DNA from: Bacteroidota bacterium
GTDB lineage: Bacteria; Bacteroidota; Bacteroidia; B-17B0; Aurantibacillaceae
DNA: 64,000 bases
NCBI GenBank assembly: GCA_030684395.1
Contig: JAUXTT010000042.1
Span: 62,001-126,000 of the forward strand
Reading direction: 5' to 3'
Part shown: positions 17,101 to 25,348 of the stretch, piece after piece
Layout: every line of letters starts with the position of its first letter
Numbering within the stretch: position 1 is the first letter of the stretch
Program-made: the position numbers and the translations under genes
The notes under the pieces: model-generated
Told to the model about the DNA's origin: nothing
Seen by the model: only the letters and a program-made list of their open reading frames with translations
Database searches by the model: none

Positions 17101-18644
17101 CTTTTGTTTGCTTTGATGTAATTAAATAATTTGTCCTTTACTTTAATTTCATCTGTTTCCACATCAAAATCTATTAAGCCGAACTGAACAATTTTAAACA
17201 ATACAGGGCGAAGATCAACAGCCAACCACTTCATGTATACTGCAAGGTCCTGGGCTGTAAAAACTCGTTTCTTACCTTTAGATTCATAATATTGATTTAT
17301 TTTTGAAATAGGATTTACATCTCCTGCCGAAAGCGTTTGCCATCGGTCCGCTGTAAAAAAATCCTGTGATTCAAAAAACGCCTGCCCTTGATTATTATTA
17401 AAAAGAAAGCCCATATCTACTTTAGCAGAATCAATTTTCCATGTAATTTCTTCCACATACATGTCTACTTTATGAAAAGAATTATAAAACGGGGTTTTCT
17501 GTAACCCATCCTGGGTACGTATCAGTGTCACCATTCGCTTATCCGCCAAATATTTAAAACTTAATCCGGGATGAACAATGGAGTCTTTATCTAAAATAAA
17601 TTTAACAGCAGCATTATCGGAGGTGATTTTTTCTGCACTCATTGCAAAATTTCTTGAACTCATTTGCAGAAAGTTCACCCCACCTCTTTTAAATAAAATT
17701 TTCGCAGGATTTTTAGCATCACCACTTCCAACAAATTTTGGGCCCCGCATGGAAAATCCGCCCTCGTAATCTACATCTTTCAATACATTCTTTACTAACA
17801 CGCGTTTTGTATATGTATCAAAACGCGGATAAGTATCACCTTTGTTTTCCTGCAAAACTTTGTCCTGAACTTTACCCAACTGCGATTTATCGAAATACAT
17901 TGGATTATAAAACACAGCGGAATCTGAGATATAACCACCAGTTTTACAATCAATATTTACTTTTTTCAAATCGGCATAAACATCAGCACTTAGTCCGGTT
18001 CTGGCCCAACTGGCTTTCCCTCCTTTACCAATAAATCTTCCTGTAGAAGGGAAATAAATTCCCGAAATACCTTTTATTTCGAGCGAATCTTGTTTTCCAT
18101 TTCTACACTTCAAAGTAAACGCCGGGAAAACAACTTTAGCTACACTATCATATTCAAATTTATATTCACCCTGCTCTGTATACCAATCGAAGGAATTTGA
18201 TTTATAAAAAGTATTTGATTCAAATAAGTTTAAACTTGTTTCTAAAAACTCTCCAAGTGCTTTTGTGTTTTTATTTACCAGTGCTTTTTCCAGGCATACC
18301 TGCCAACTTGCAAATCCCTGATATGTTTTATCTCCATCAATATAATTAGCAACTGCCACCAGGTAATCGTGGAAAAACGGATAGGGCTTTAATTTTTTCA
18401 GCAACATTTTATTACTGATCAAATACACATTATCCTTATATTGTTTTTCAAAAGCAGGTGTTTTCCAAAACTTCGCGAAATCATCGGTAAACTTTTTTGC
18501 CTCATCCTTGTTGGCAGAGTTATCCTGAAAATAAGCTTCAAGCTCTTTTACATACTTAATAGAGTCTTCTGAAAACGAAGAGAACTTTTGTGCTTTGGAT
18601 GTAAAAGCAACTAGAGCCAACAATATCACTAAATACTTTTTCAT
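14181..18644 (-). CDS. Very large exported protein of unknown function
   Basis: About 1,487 residues from MKKYLVILLALVAFTSKAQ at 18644; a start at 18653 is also possible. A typical signal peptide is followed by a helical first ~170 residues, then a long beta-rich body with many short repeats of the form 'FxGxxxxxxAxxF' or 'VxGxGxVxF' (for example YGKGKVDFERADLISHKILF), reminiscent of OstA/LptA- or AsmA-like beta folds. I see no T9SS sorting domain; the end is basic (KKDQFLKKVKRTGQKVDDE). The location is probably periplasm or outer membrane. It follows the tktC subunit gene by 43 nt and is likely co-transcribed. Function not recognised. Confidence 0.75.
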   Translation of the reverse strand: MKKYLVILLALVAFTSKAQKFSSFSEDSIKYVKELEAYFQDNSANKDEAKKFTDDFAKFWKTPAFEKQYKDNVYLISNKMLLKKLKPYPFFHDYLVAVANYIDGDKTYQGFASWQVCLEKALVNKNTKALGEFLETSLNLFESNTFYKSNSFDWYTEQGEYKFEYDSVAKVVFPAFTLKCRNGKQDSLEIKGISGIYFPSTGRFIGKGGKASWARTGLSADVYADLKKVNIDCKTGGYISDSAVFYNPMYFDKSQLGKVQDKVLQENKGDTYPRFDTYTKRVLVKNVLKDVDYEGGFSMRGPKFVGSGDAKNPAKILFKRGGVNFLQMSSRNFAMSAEKITSDNAAVKFILDKDSIVHPGLSFKYLADKRMVTLIRTQDGLQKTPFYNSFHKVDMYVEEITWKIDSAKVDMGFLFNNNQGQAFFESQDFFTADRWQTLSAGDVNPISKINQYYESKGKKRVFTAQDLAVYMKWLAVDLRPVLFKIVQFGLIDFDVETDEIKVKDKLFNYIKANKRQIDYDIITFHSIYPGGINATLNLLNNNYDLRVRGVKQILLSDTQKVFVFPAKQEILLKKGRTFAFSGMVSAGKFEFHGKEFTYNYDDNKIDLKNVDSLRIYVASFEPDINGNYYYKKVETVIQNINGELMVDGKTNHAGYKLAPQFPIFKSFKESYAYYDKRSIQRGAYNKDKFYFKLDPYTIDSVDNFRNESLIFDGEFVSAGIFPTFREKLSLQKDYSLGFIRKTPPGGFQVYGGKAKFENEIRLSNKGLGADGDVSFGPSLTHSDNFIFYPDSMNGIAQNFDVKETESPDEFPQAHGENVYIHWMPYKDLMQASDKATPFSAYNKGAEFRGTFDLSPTELYGKGKVDFERADLISHKILFKQRKFFADTANFHLKAFDEEGFTFSTENVNATINFQDRFGQFISNGEGSYVRFDKNQYIAFMDRFKWFMDGESIQLGDEKKKLDAGIENALDLEGPEFISVHPKQDSLRFFAPAANYNLRKYVIHCLNVPFINVADARLFPDSGKVTIYKGAVIDTLKNAVILANTVTKFHNIKNVQANIYGKKSYLANGDYTYYDENNSPYLIKLAKIAPDTSGQTVSEGLIPDSSNFKFNPYFSFAGKVKLFAANQFLTFDGGTRIVHDCGRVGKSYLKFTGEIDPKDIFIPISKELKDVKNNEVGSSIMYSNDSSKVYSAFISPVPGRKDKEVISADGFMFFDKEANEYRISSKEKLIENSLPGNFMSLNTTTCAVYGEGKLDIGADFGQVKLNTAGSAVHYTVNDSSSINMMMTVDFFIENKAMKKMFQDMEVYLNTLAAVDFEKPGFEKGLREILGKEKGDKAIADLNLNGGFKRFPDELEKALFINEVTMRFDKDSKSFLSEGNIGVGNVYKNELNRYIPGIIQIKKQRSGDLLTIYFELDQSTWYYFSYFKGVMSCVSSNQEFNTIIKEVKSKNRKQDVDKGPSYQYNICGPAKKDQFLKKVKRTGQKVDDE

Positions 18645-18687
18645 ATTTATCATGTAAAAATTAGTTGAAAGAAACTGAATCAATAAA

Positions 18688-19641
18688 TTATTTCCTGTTA
18701 AAGACCTTCATTGCTGCTTCAACAATATTAACTGTATCCAAACCATATTTAGTCATCAACTCATCCGGGGTTCCGCTTTCACCAAAACTATCATTTACAG
18801 CTACATACTCTTGTGGATACGGCGTGTTTCTTGAAAGCAACTGAGCAATGCTGTCACCTAAGCCTCCATTCATTTGATGCTCTTCTGCTGAGACAATGCA
18901 TTTTGTTTTTGCAACCGAATTTAATATAGCTTCTTCATCCAAAGGTTTTATTGTATGAATATTTATTACTTCGGCACTAATTCCTTTTTCGGCCAATTGT
19001 TCGGCAGCTTCGATTGCCTTCCAAACCAAATGTCCTGTAGCGAAAATGGAAATATCGCTACCTTCTTGCAACAACACTGCTTTACCGATTTCAAATTTTT
19101 GATCAGCCGGAGTGAAATTAGGAACAGTAGGTCTTCCAAAACGTAAATAAACCGGACCTTTATGATCTGCAATTGCCATGGTAGCTGCTTTGGTTTGGTT
19201 AAAATCGCAAGGATTAATCACTGTCATTCCGGGAAGCATTTTCATTAAACCAATATCTTCTAATATCTGATGTGTAGCTCCGTCTTCGCCAAGCGTTAAA
19301 CCTGCGTGAGATGCACAAATCTTTACATTTTTTCCGCTATAAGCAACTGATTGGCGGATTTGATCATATACACGACCTGTACTAAAGTTAGCAAAAGTAC
19401 CGGTGAATGGAATTTTTCCACCAATAGTTAAACCTGCCGCAATACCAATCATGTTTGCTTCCGCAATACCAACCTGAATAAAACGTTCAGGAAACTCTTT
19501 TTGAAAAGCATCCATTTTTAACGAACCGGTAAGGTCGGCGCACAAAGCAACTACATTAGGGTTTTTCTTTCCCAATTCAGAAAGTCCTGCACCAAAGCCC
19601 GAACGTGTATCTTTTTTTTCAGTATAGGTATATTTTTTCAT
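18688..19641 (-). CDS. Transketolase, C-terminal subunit
   Basis: 317 residues from [20 protein letters not shown] (ATG at 19641). It holds the pyrimidine-binding and C-terminal domains of transketolase: the [15 protein letters not shown] motif with the catalytic Glu that activates thiamine diphosphate, [12 protein letters not shown], and a transketolase C domain ([20 protein letters not shown]). It works with the N-terminal subunit encoded at 21206-22054 to exchange two-carbon units between sugar phosphates in the pentose phosphate pathway. Split transketolases are known in Bacteroidota, but here a VWA gene lies between the two halves. Confidence 0.93.
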   Translation of the reverse strand: MKKYTYTEKKDTRSGFGAGLSELGKKNPNVVALCADLTGSLKMDAFQKEFPERFIQVGIAEANMIGIAAGLTIGGKIPFTGTFANFSTGRVYDQIRQSVAYSGKNVKICASHAGLTLGEDGATHQILEDIGLMKMLPGMTVINPCDFNQTKAATMAIADHKGPVYLRFGRPTVPNFTPADQKFEIGKAVLLQEGSDISIFATGHLVWKAIEAAEQLAEKGISAEVINIHTIKPLDEEAILNSVAKTKCIVSAEEHQMNGGLGDSIAQLLSRNTPYPQEYVAVNDSFGESGTPDELMTKYGLDTVNIVEAAMKVFNRK

Positions 19642-19662
19642 TGTGATCATAATCGTATGTTT

Positions 19663-21114
19663 TTAAAATAATTTTAATGATATGCTTTTTTCAGACTCTA
19701 TTGTAAATTTTTTCTCAATTGTTTTTTCCGACTCTGGTTGAGTAGCTAAACGAAATTCACTTCTGTATTTGCCGGGTTGGAGATAAATAATGTCGTTTTG
19801 TGTACCGTTCAATAAATTACAAACCCATGTTAATTTTTTTCCTTCCTCCAGATAAATACTTCCAAACCCCTCTGCTCCTTTACTTATAAGTACTTGCCCT
19901 GCCGCAGGTATTTTTAAAACATTCGTTGAGCTTTGTTTTATTTCAACGTCTTTTAAATTTATTCTTGGAAGTGTTAAGATTTCCACGTCATACTTCCCTA
20001 CTATATATTTTTCAGCTTTACCAATATTCTGAACATTCAAAGTGCCTTTTCCTCCCTTTTCTTTAACAAGGAAATTCAAATTTTTATTTGGGCTATTACC
20101 ATTAACCTGTATATTCAACATTCCCTGAGGTGCGTCTAAAACAATAGTATTGTGCTTTCCTTTTTCGATAGTGATATTTTCTTTTACAACATTCGGTACA
20201 GTATGTACAACTAATTTATAAGTAAGACCGGGGTCTAATACCAGGGTGTCAGGATTGCCTCTATGGTTAAGGGTGTGAACATAATCGTATTTTATTTTCC
20301 CTGTTTTTTGTTCATAAAACGTCATAGTTACATCTGTTTCCAAAGGCTTCTTTGTAATGTTGTTAAGATTTACCTGAACAGTTGTTTGGTTCAAGGCTTC
20401 AATCATTACCAGCTTTAGTACATTTTTGAAATTGGCTTCATTACTTACATCGTAAAATTTACCCATGCATCCGAATACATCAGCAAATTTCACATCAAGC
20501 CCAATTCCAATTACGAAAGGTCTTAAAAAAATATTCTTACTTTGCAATGCTTTTGAAACTGCACAGGGATCACCGCCACATTCTTCAATTCCATCTGTTA
20601 TAAGAATCACCACATTTCTGACATTGTTTTTTTCAGGAAAGTCAGCTGCGCATTGTTCTAACGAATAAGCTATTGGTGTTGTGCCTGTTGGAGCTAATTT
20701 ATTAATTCTATCCTTTACAATTTTAGCGTTGGTTTCAACCGGAGCAAATGGCACTTCTAGCTTAGAATCTTCACAGTTTCTGGTTGGGCGAAAAGGTGTT
20801 TGATGCCCGTAACAACGCAAAGCTATTTCCAGGTTTTTTGTTCCTTTTAAACTATCCAGAAATTCACTCATTAATTTTTGAGCGATCTCGATTTTCATCC
20901 CTGTATTCCAATTACCATACATGCTGTAGGAATCATCAAAAATGAAAAGGATGCGTGTTGTGGCATTTGGGTCAAACTTTTTGCCTCCGGTAAAATCTTT
21001 GGCCTCATTCTTTTTTACCTGAGAAAATCCGGAAATGGATATGAAACATAAAAGTACAGCAGTCATTTGCGCAAATGCACGAAACCTTGAATTACTTTTT
21101 TGTTTTTTGATCAT
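19663..21114 (-). CDS. Secreted von Willebrand factor A domain protein
   Basis: 483 residues from MIKKQKSNSRFRAFAQ. A signal peptide (TAVLLCFISISGFSQ) is followed by a VWA domain (about 45-240) with a complete MIDAS: DDSYSM, the Thr in PTGTTP, and the Asp in LITDGIEECGG. The last 240 residues are beta-rich, with several carboxypeptidase-regulatory- or Ig-like segments. The protein should be periplasmic or on the surface and bind a ligand through a divalent cation. It lies between the transketolase subunit genes with 12 nt to tktC and 91 nt from tktN, so co-transcription is likely. The link to carbon metabolism is unexplained. Confidence 0.88.
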   Translation of the reverse strand: MIKKQKSNSRFRAFAQMTAVLLCFISISGFSQVKKNEAKDFTGGKKFDPNATTRILFIFDDSYSMYGNWNTGMKIEIAQKLMSEFLDSLKGTKNLEIALRCYGHQTPFRPTRNCEDSKLEVPFAPVETNAKIVKDRINKLAPTGTTPIAYSLEQCAADFPEKNNVRNVVILITDGIEECGGDPCAVSKALQSKNIFLRPFVIGIGLDVKFADVFGCMGKFYDVSNEANFKNVLKLVMIEALNQTTVQVNLNNITKKPLETDVTMTFYEQKTGKIKYDYVHTLNHRGNPDTLVLDPGLTYKLVVHTVPNVVKENITIEKGKHNTIVLDAPQGMLNIQVNGNSPNKNLNFLVKEKGGKGTLNVQNIGKAEKYIVGKYDVEILTLPRINLKDVEIKQSSTNVLKIPAAGQVLISKGAEGFGSIYLEEGKKLTWVCNLLNGTQNDIIYLQPGKYRSEFRLATQPESEKTIEKKFTIESEKSISLKLF

Positions 21115-21205
21115 ATCATTTTTTTTACCTGCCAACTACATAATAACGTAAGTCCGTTGCAATGTTTGAACCGAAAGAATGTAAACCCTAAAAAATTAAC
21201 GTTAA

Positions 21206-22054
21206 TTAATAGTCGCCCTCTGTTTCTACTTGTTGTGCCAATGCCTGAGCCAATTGCTCATTATTTGGAGCAACGCCATGCCATTTGTGTGAACCAACCA
21301 TAAAGTCGATACCTGCACCCATTTCGGTATGTAATATCACGCAGATCGGCTGTCCTTTTCCGGTTGCAGCTTTAGCTTCATTCATACCTGTCAGTACTGC
21401 ATCCATATCATTACCCTTGCTTATTTCCAATACTTTCCAACCAAATGACTCAAATTTAGCTCTCAGATTTCCTAAAGGCAATACTTTATCCACGTCACCA
21501 TCTATCTGACGGCCATTATAATCAATAGTTGAGATCAAATTATCCACTTTATTTCCTGCGGCAAACATAGCTGCCTCCCAGATCTGACCTTCCTGTAGTT
21601 CACCATCACCATGCAAAGAATAAACAATGGTATTATCCTTATTCATCTTTTTAGCCAAGGCTGTTCCAATAGCCACGCTCATGCCCTGCCCTAAAGAACC
21701 GCTGGCAATACGTACACCCGGCAAATGCTCATGTGTAGTGGGGTGCCCCTGCAACCTTGAATTCAGCTTTCTGAAGGTTTTTAATTCCGCAACGTCAAAA
21801 TAGCCCGAACGTGCTAAAACGCTATAAAACACAGGAGAGATATGTCCGTTACTCAAATAAAATGCATCCTGGCCCTTTGCATCCATATCCCAGGGCTTTG
21901 GTTGATGCTTCATTATATCAAAATATAAAGCCACCAAAAACTCGGTACAGCCCAGTGAACCACCCGGATGCCCTGAATTTACTGCATGAACCATTCTAAC
22001 AATATCCCGTCGAACTTGCGAGCATATTTTTTGTAATTGCGCTGTATCAGCCAT
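21206..22054 (-). CDS. Transketolase, N-terminal subunit
   Basis: 282 residues from MADTAQLQKICSQVRRDIVR. The ATG at 22054 was chosen because a -7 box at 22072-22079 lies inside any longer frame. The thiamine diphosphate binding region is present: HPGGSLGCTEFLVALYF, the GDGELQEGQIWEA motif and the metal-ligand Asn region TIDYNGRQIDG. It pairs with the subunit encoded at 18688-19641. First gene of a probable four-gene operon (tktN, VWA, tktC, large exported protein). Confidence 0.94.
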   Translation of the reverse strand: MADTAQLQKICSQVRRDIVRMVHAVNSGHPGGSLGCTEFLVALYFDIMKHQPKPWDMDAKGQDAFYLSNGHISPVFYSVLARSGYFDVAELKTFRKLNSRLQGHPTTHEHLPGVRIASGSLGQGMSVAIGTALAKKMNKDNTIVYSLHGDGELQEGQIWEAAMFAAGNKVDNLISTIDYNGRQIDGDVDKVLPLGNLRAKFESFGWKVLEISKGNDMDAVLTGMNEAKAATGKGQPICVILHTEMGAGIDFMVGSHKWHGVAPNNEQLAQALAQQVETEGDY

Positions 22055-22071
22055 AAATAGTGTAATTTGTG

Positions 22072-22079
22072 CAAAAGTA
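22072..22079 (-). promoter_or_regulatory. -7 element (TACTTTTG) of the transketolase operon
   Basis: On the minus strand TACTTTTG fits TAnnTTTG and ends 17 nt before the ATG at 22054. Confidence 0.55.
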
Positions 22080-22184
22080 CTATTATTCACCCGTAGGATT
22101 TTTTCTTGTTGATAAAGAACTTATTATGTTAAAAACTATGTTAATCAAAGTATTTTAGTCGGTTTTACTAGGCTTTAGCTTTAT

Positions 22185-22192
22185 TATATTTG
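22185..22192 (+). promoter_or_regulatory. -7 element (TATATTTG) of ychF
   Basis: TATATTTG matches TAnnTTTG, 92 nt upstream of the ychF ATG, giving a leader of roughly 85 nt. Confidence 0.5.
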
Positions 22193-22284
22193 CAGGTTTT
22201 TAATTCAGTCGGATTCAGCTTTTTCCAGCTTTGAAGTTTTTGTGGCTTCAGGCCCCTGACTTTCGACTCAAAATATAATTAGAT

Positions 22285-23385
22285 ATGGCTTTAAAATGTG
22301 GAATTGTTGGGTTGCCGAATGTTGGGAAATCAACCCTTTTTAACTGTTTGAGTAATGCGAAAGCGCAGGCTGCAAACTTTCCTTTTTGTACAATTGATCC
22401 GAATGTAGGGACAATCACCGTTCCTGACGAGCGTTTAAATAAACTTGCTGAGTTCGTAAAACCTCAGAATATCCTGCCTACTACGGTTGAGATCGTTGAT
22501 ATCGCCGGTTTGGTAAAAGGTGCGAGTAAGGGTGAAGGTTTAGGAAATAAGTTCTTAGGAAATATCCGGGAGTGTAATGCTATTCTTCACGTACTACGTT
22601 GTTTTGATGATCCCAATGTTGTTCATGTGGATGGTTCTGTGAACCCTGTTCGTGATAAAGAGATCATTGATACTGAATTACAGTTGAAAGATTTGGAAAG
22701 TGTTGAAACTAAGATCAGAAAATTTGAAAAAATCGCTAAAGTGGGTGCTGATAAAGAAGCTGTAAAAACCTACAATACACTTTTGAAAATGAAGCAAGTG
22801 TTGGAAAGCGGGCAATCAGCAAGAGCTGCTGGATTAGAAGAAAACGAACTTCCCTTTGTGGAAGATCTGCATTTACTTACTATCAAACCAGTAATGTATG
22901 TGTGTAACGTTGACGAGGCTTCTGCAAAAACAGGAAATGCTTACGTTGAGGCGGTAAGAGAATCAGTAAAAAACGAAGGTGCCGAAATATTAGTAATCAC
23001 TGCACAAATGGAAAGTGAGATAGCATCTTTGGAAACATATGAAGAAAAACAAATGTTCCTTGGAGAAATGGGATTGGATGAACCGGGTGTAAACAAGCTA
23101 ATCAAATTTGCTTACAAGTTATTGGATCTTCAAACTTATTTCACTGCGGGTGTAAAAGAAGTTCGTGCATGGACTATAACAAAAGGAATGAAAGCTCCTG
23201 ATGCTGCGGGTGTTATCCACACTGATTTCACTAAAGGATTTATCAAAGCAGAGGTAATCGCTTACAATGATTTCATCACCTTAGGTTCGGAAGCTGCTTG
23301 TAGAGAAGCTGGTAAGTTGAGAATAGAAGGAAAAGAGTACGTGGTAGCAGATGGAGATGTGATGCATTTTAGGTTTAATGTTTAA
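22285..23385 (+). CDS. ychF: Ribosome-binding ATPase YchF (OLA1/Obg-like)
   Basis: 366 residues, normal length. The P-loop GLPNVGKSTLFN is at residues 9-20, and the G3 region VDIAGLVKGASKGEGLGNKFL carries the YchF signature. NVDE replaces the usual NKxD at the G4 position, consistent with the ATP preference of YchF. The C-terminal TGS domain ends VVADGDVMHFRFNV. The protein binds ribosomes and affects stress responses. Its TAA stop codon is inside a perfect 44-bp palindrome. Confidence 0.96.
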   Translation: MALKCGIVGLPNVGKSTLFNCLSNAKAQAANFPFCTIDPNVGTITVPDERLNKLAEFVKPQNILPTTVEIVDIAGLVKGASKGEGLGNKFLGNIRECNAILHVLRCFDDPNVVHVDGSVNPVRDKEIIDTELQLKDLESVETKIRKFEKIAKVGADKEAVKTYNTLLKMKQVLESGQSARAAGLEENELPFVEDLHLLTIKPVMYVCNVDEASAKTGNAYVEAVRESVKNEGAEILVITAQMESEIASLETYEEKQMFLGEMGLDEPGVNKLIKFAYKLLDLQTYFTAGVKEVRAWTITKGMKAPDAAGVIHTDFTKGFIKAEVIAYNDFITLGSEAACREAGKLRIEGKEYVVADGDVMHFRFNV

Positions 23386-23424
23386 TATGTAGGGACAAGT
23401 CGCGACTTGTCCCTACATATTAAA
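23381..23424. repeat. Perfect 44-bp palindrome over the ychF stop codon
   Basis: The 22 bases 23381-23402 are the exact reverse complement of 23403-23424, with no loop. The centre reads GTCGCGAC, flanked by AGGGACAA and TTGTCCCT. The stop codon of ychF (23383-23385) lies in the left arm. It may terminate ychF transcription, but there is no spacer for a loop and no long T-tract. Confidence 0.9.
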
Positions 23425-23457
23425 CCATATCATTTGAAATAATAATTTAAGAAATAA

Positions 23458-25323
23458 ATGGCAAAACAAAATTCAAGTTATAACGAAGACAGTATTAAAT
23501 CCCTCGATTGGAAAGAGCATATCCGTATGCGTCCGGGAATGTATATTGGAAAGCTGGGAGATGGTTCCGCGTTTGATGATGGGATATATGTGTTGATCAA
23601 AGAGGTAATGGACAACTCTATTGATGAGTTCATGATGGGCGAAGGAAAAAAAATCGAGATCAATGTAAAAGAAGGTGTTGTTTCTATTCGTGATTACGGT
23701 CGTGGAATTCCATTAGGTAAAGTGGTTGATGTTGTATCAAAGATCAATACCGGTGGTAAATACGATAGCGATGCTTTCAAGAAATCAATTGGTCTGAATG
23801 GAGTTGGTACCAAGGCTGTTAACGCTTTATCCGTAAACTTTAAAGTAACTTCATACCGCGACGGACAATGCAAAACAGTTGAATTCACAAGAGGTGAAGT
23901 TGTTAAGGAACACAAATTACAATCAACAAGCGAAAACAACGGGACATATGTTGAGTTCCGCCCCGATGATACGATTTTCAAAAAATACCATTTCATACAT
24001 GAGTATATCGATCGTATGATCTGGAACTACGCGTTCTTAAACACAGGATTAAAATTATACTTCAACGGACAGGAATATAAATCGGATAATGGTTTAAAAG
24101 ATCTATTAGAGAAAAATATTTCAGGTGAGATTCTTTATCCTATCATTCATTTAAGAGGTGAAGATATTGAGTTGGCAATGACTCACAGTAACGAGCATTT
24201 CTCTGAAGAATATTACAGTTATGTTAATGGTCAGTACACCACGCAAGGTGGTACTCACCAGGCTGCCTTCAGAGAAGCAGTTGTAAAAACAATTCGTGAA
24301 TTCTTTAAAAAAGATTTTGACCCAACTGATGTTCGTAAATCAATCATTGCGGCGATCTCAGTAAAGGTTCAGGAGCCTGTTTTCGAATCACAAACCAAAA
24401 CAAAATTAGGTTCACAGGAAGTTGCTCCCGGCGGACAGTCCATGCGTTCGTTCATAAATGATTTTATGAAACAGCAACTGGATAATTACCTTCATAAAAA
24501 CCCGGAAACTGCCAGAGCTATTGAAGCAAAGATCCTTGCGAACGAACGTGAACGTAAAGAATTATCAGGTATTCAGAAGTTAGCAAGAGAGCGTGCGAAA
24601 AAATCTTCTCTACATAATAAAAAATTACGTGATTGCAGAGTTCATTTGGATGAAGTAAAAAACCCTCGTGCTCATGAAACTACGATCTTCATTTGTGAGG
24701 GTGATTCAGCAAGTGGATCTATTACCAAAACACGTGACGTAAATACACAAGCTGTATTCAGTTTAAAAGGTAAGCCTCTAAACTGTTTTGGTTTGGGGAA
24801 AAAGGTTGTGTACGAAAACGAAGAGTTCAACTTATTACAAGCAGCCTTAAACATTGAGGACGGTTTGGAGGAATTGAGATACAAAAACGTAGTTATTGCA
24901 ACCGATGCCGATGTGGATGGTATGCACATTCGTTTGTTGTTACTTACCTTCTTCTTACAATTCTTCCCTGACCTGGTAAAGAACGGACACGTTTATATTT
25001 TACAAACGCCATTGTTTCGTGTACGTAATAAAAAAGAAACGGCATATTGTTATAGTGATGAAGAAAGAAAAGCAGCGATTGCCAAGCTGGGACCAAAACC
25101 GGAGATCACACGATTTAAGGGATTAGGTGAGATCTCTCCTGATGAGTTCAAACACTTCATTGGAAAAGATATTCGTTTGGAGCCGGTGTTGTTAGATCAA
25201 CAGGCATCAATTCAGCAATTATTAAATTACTACATGGGTAAGAATACACCGGATCGTCAGGTATTTATCATAGATAATCTTCGTGTAGAAGTGGATGTTG
25301 AAGAAGAATTAGTAAAAGCATAA
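23458..25323 (+). CDS. parE: DNA topoisomerase IV subunit B (ParE)
   Basis: 621 residues. The GHKL ATPase domain has [10 protein letters not shown] (catalytic Glu and Mg-binding Asn), DYGRGIP and [13 protein letters not shown]. The TOPRIM domain has EGDSASG and DADVDGMHI. The length and the lack of the GyrB insertion fit the ParE type of Bacteroidota, as does the position 25 nt upstream of parC. With ParC it decatenates replicated chromosomes using ATP. I favour ParE over GyrB because of the paired parC gene. Confidence 0.92.
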   Translation: MAKQNSSYNEDSIKSLDWKEHIRMRPGMYIGKLGDGSAFDDGIYVLIKEVMDNSIDEFMMGEGKKIEINVKEGVVSIRDYGRGIPLGKVVDVVSKINTGGKYDSDAFKKSIGLNGVGTKAVNALSVNFKVTSYRDGQCKTVEFTRGEVVKEHKLQSTSENNGTYVEFRPDDTIFKKYHFIHEYIDRMIWNYAFLNTGLKLYFNGQEYKSDNGLKDLLEKNISGEILYPIIHLRGEDIELAMTHSNEHFSEEYYSYVNGQYTTQGGTHQAAFREAVVKTIREFFKKDFDPTDVRKSIIAAISVKVQEPVFESQTKTKLGSQEVAPGGQSMRSFINDFMKQQLDNYLHKNPETARAIEAKILANERERKELSGIQKLARERAKKSSLHNKKLRDCRVHLDEVKNPRAHETTIFICEGDSASGSITKTRDVNTQAVFSLKGKPLNCFGLGKKVVYENEEFNLLQAALNIEDGLEELRYKNVVIATDADVDGMHIRLLLLTFFLQFFPDLVKNGHVYILQTPLFRVRNKKETAYCYSDEERKAAIAKLGPKPEITRFKGLGEISPDEFKHFIGKDIRLEPVLLDQQASIQQLLNYYMGKNTPDRQVFIIDNLRVEVDVEEELVKA

Positions 25324-25348
25324 TTCAGATAAAAACTTTAGATATAAA

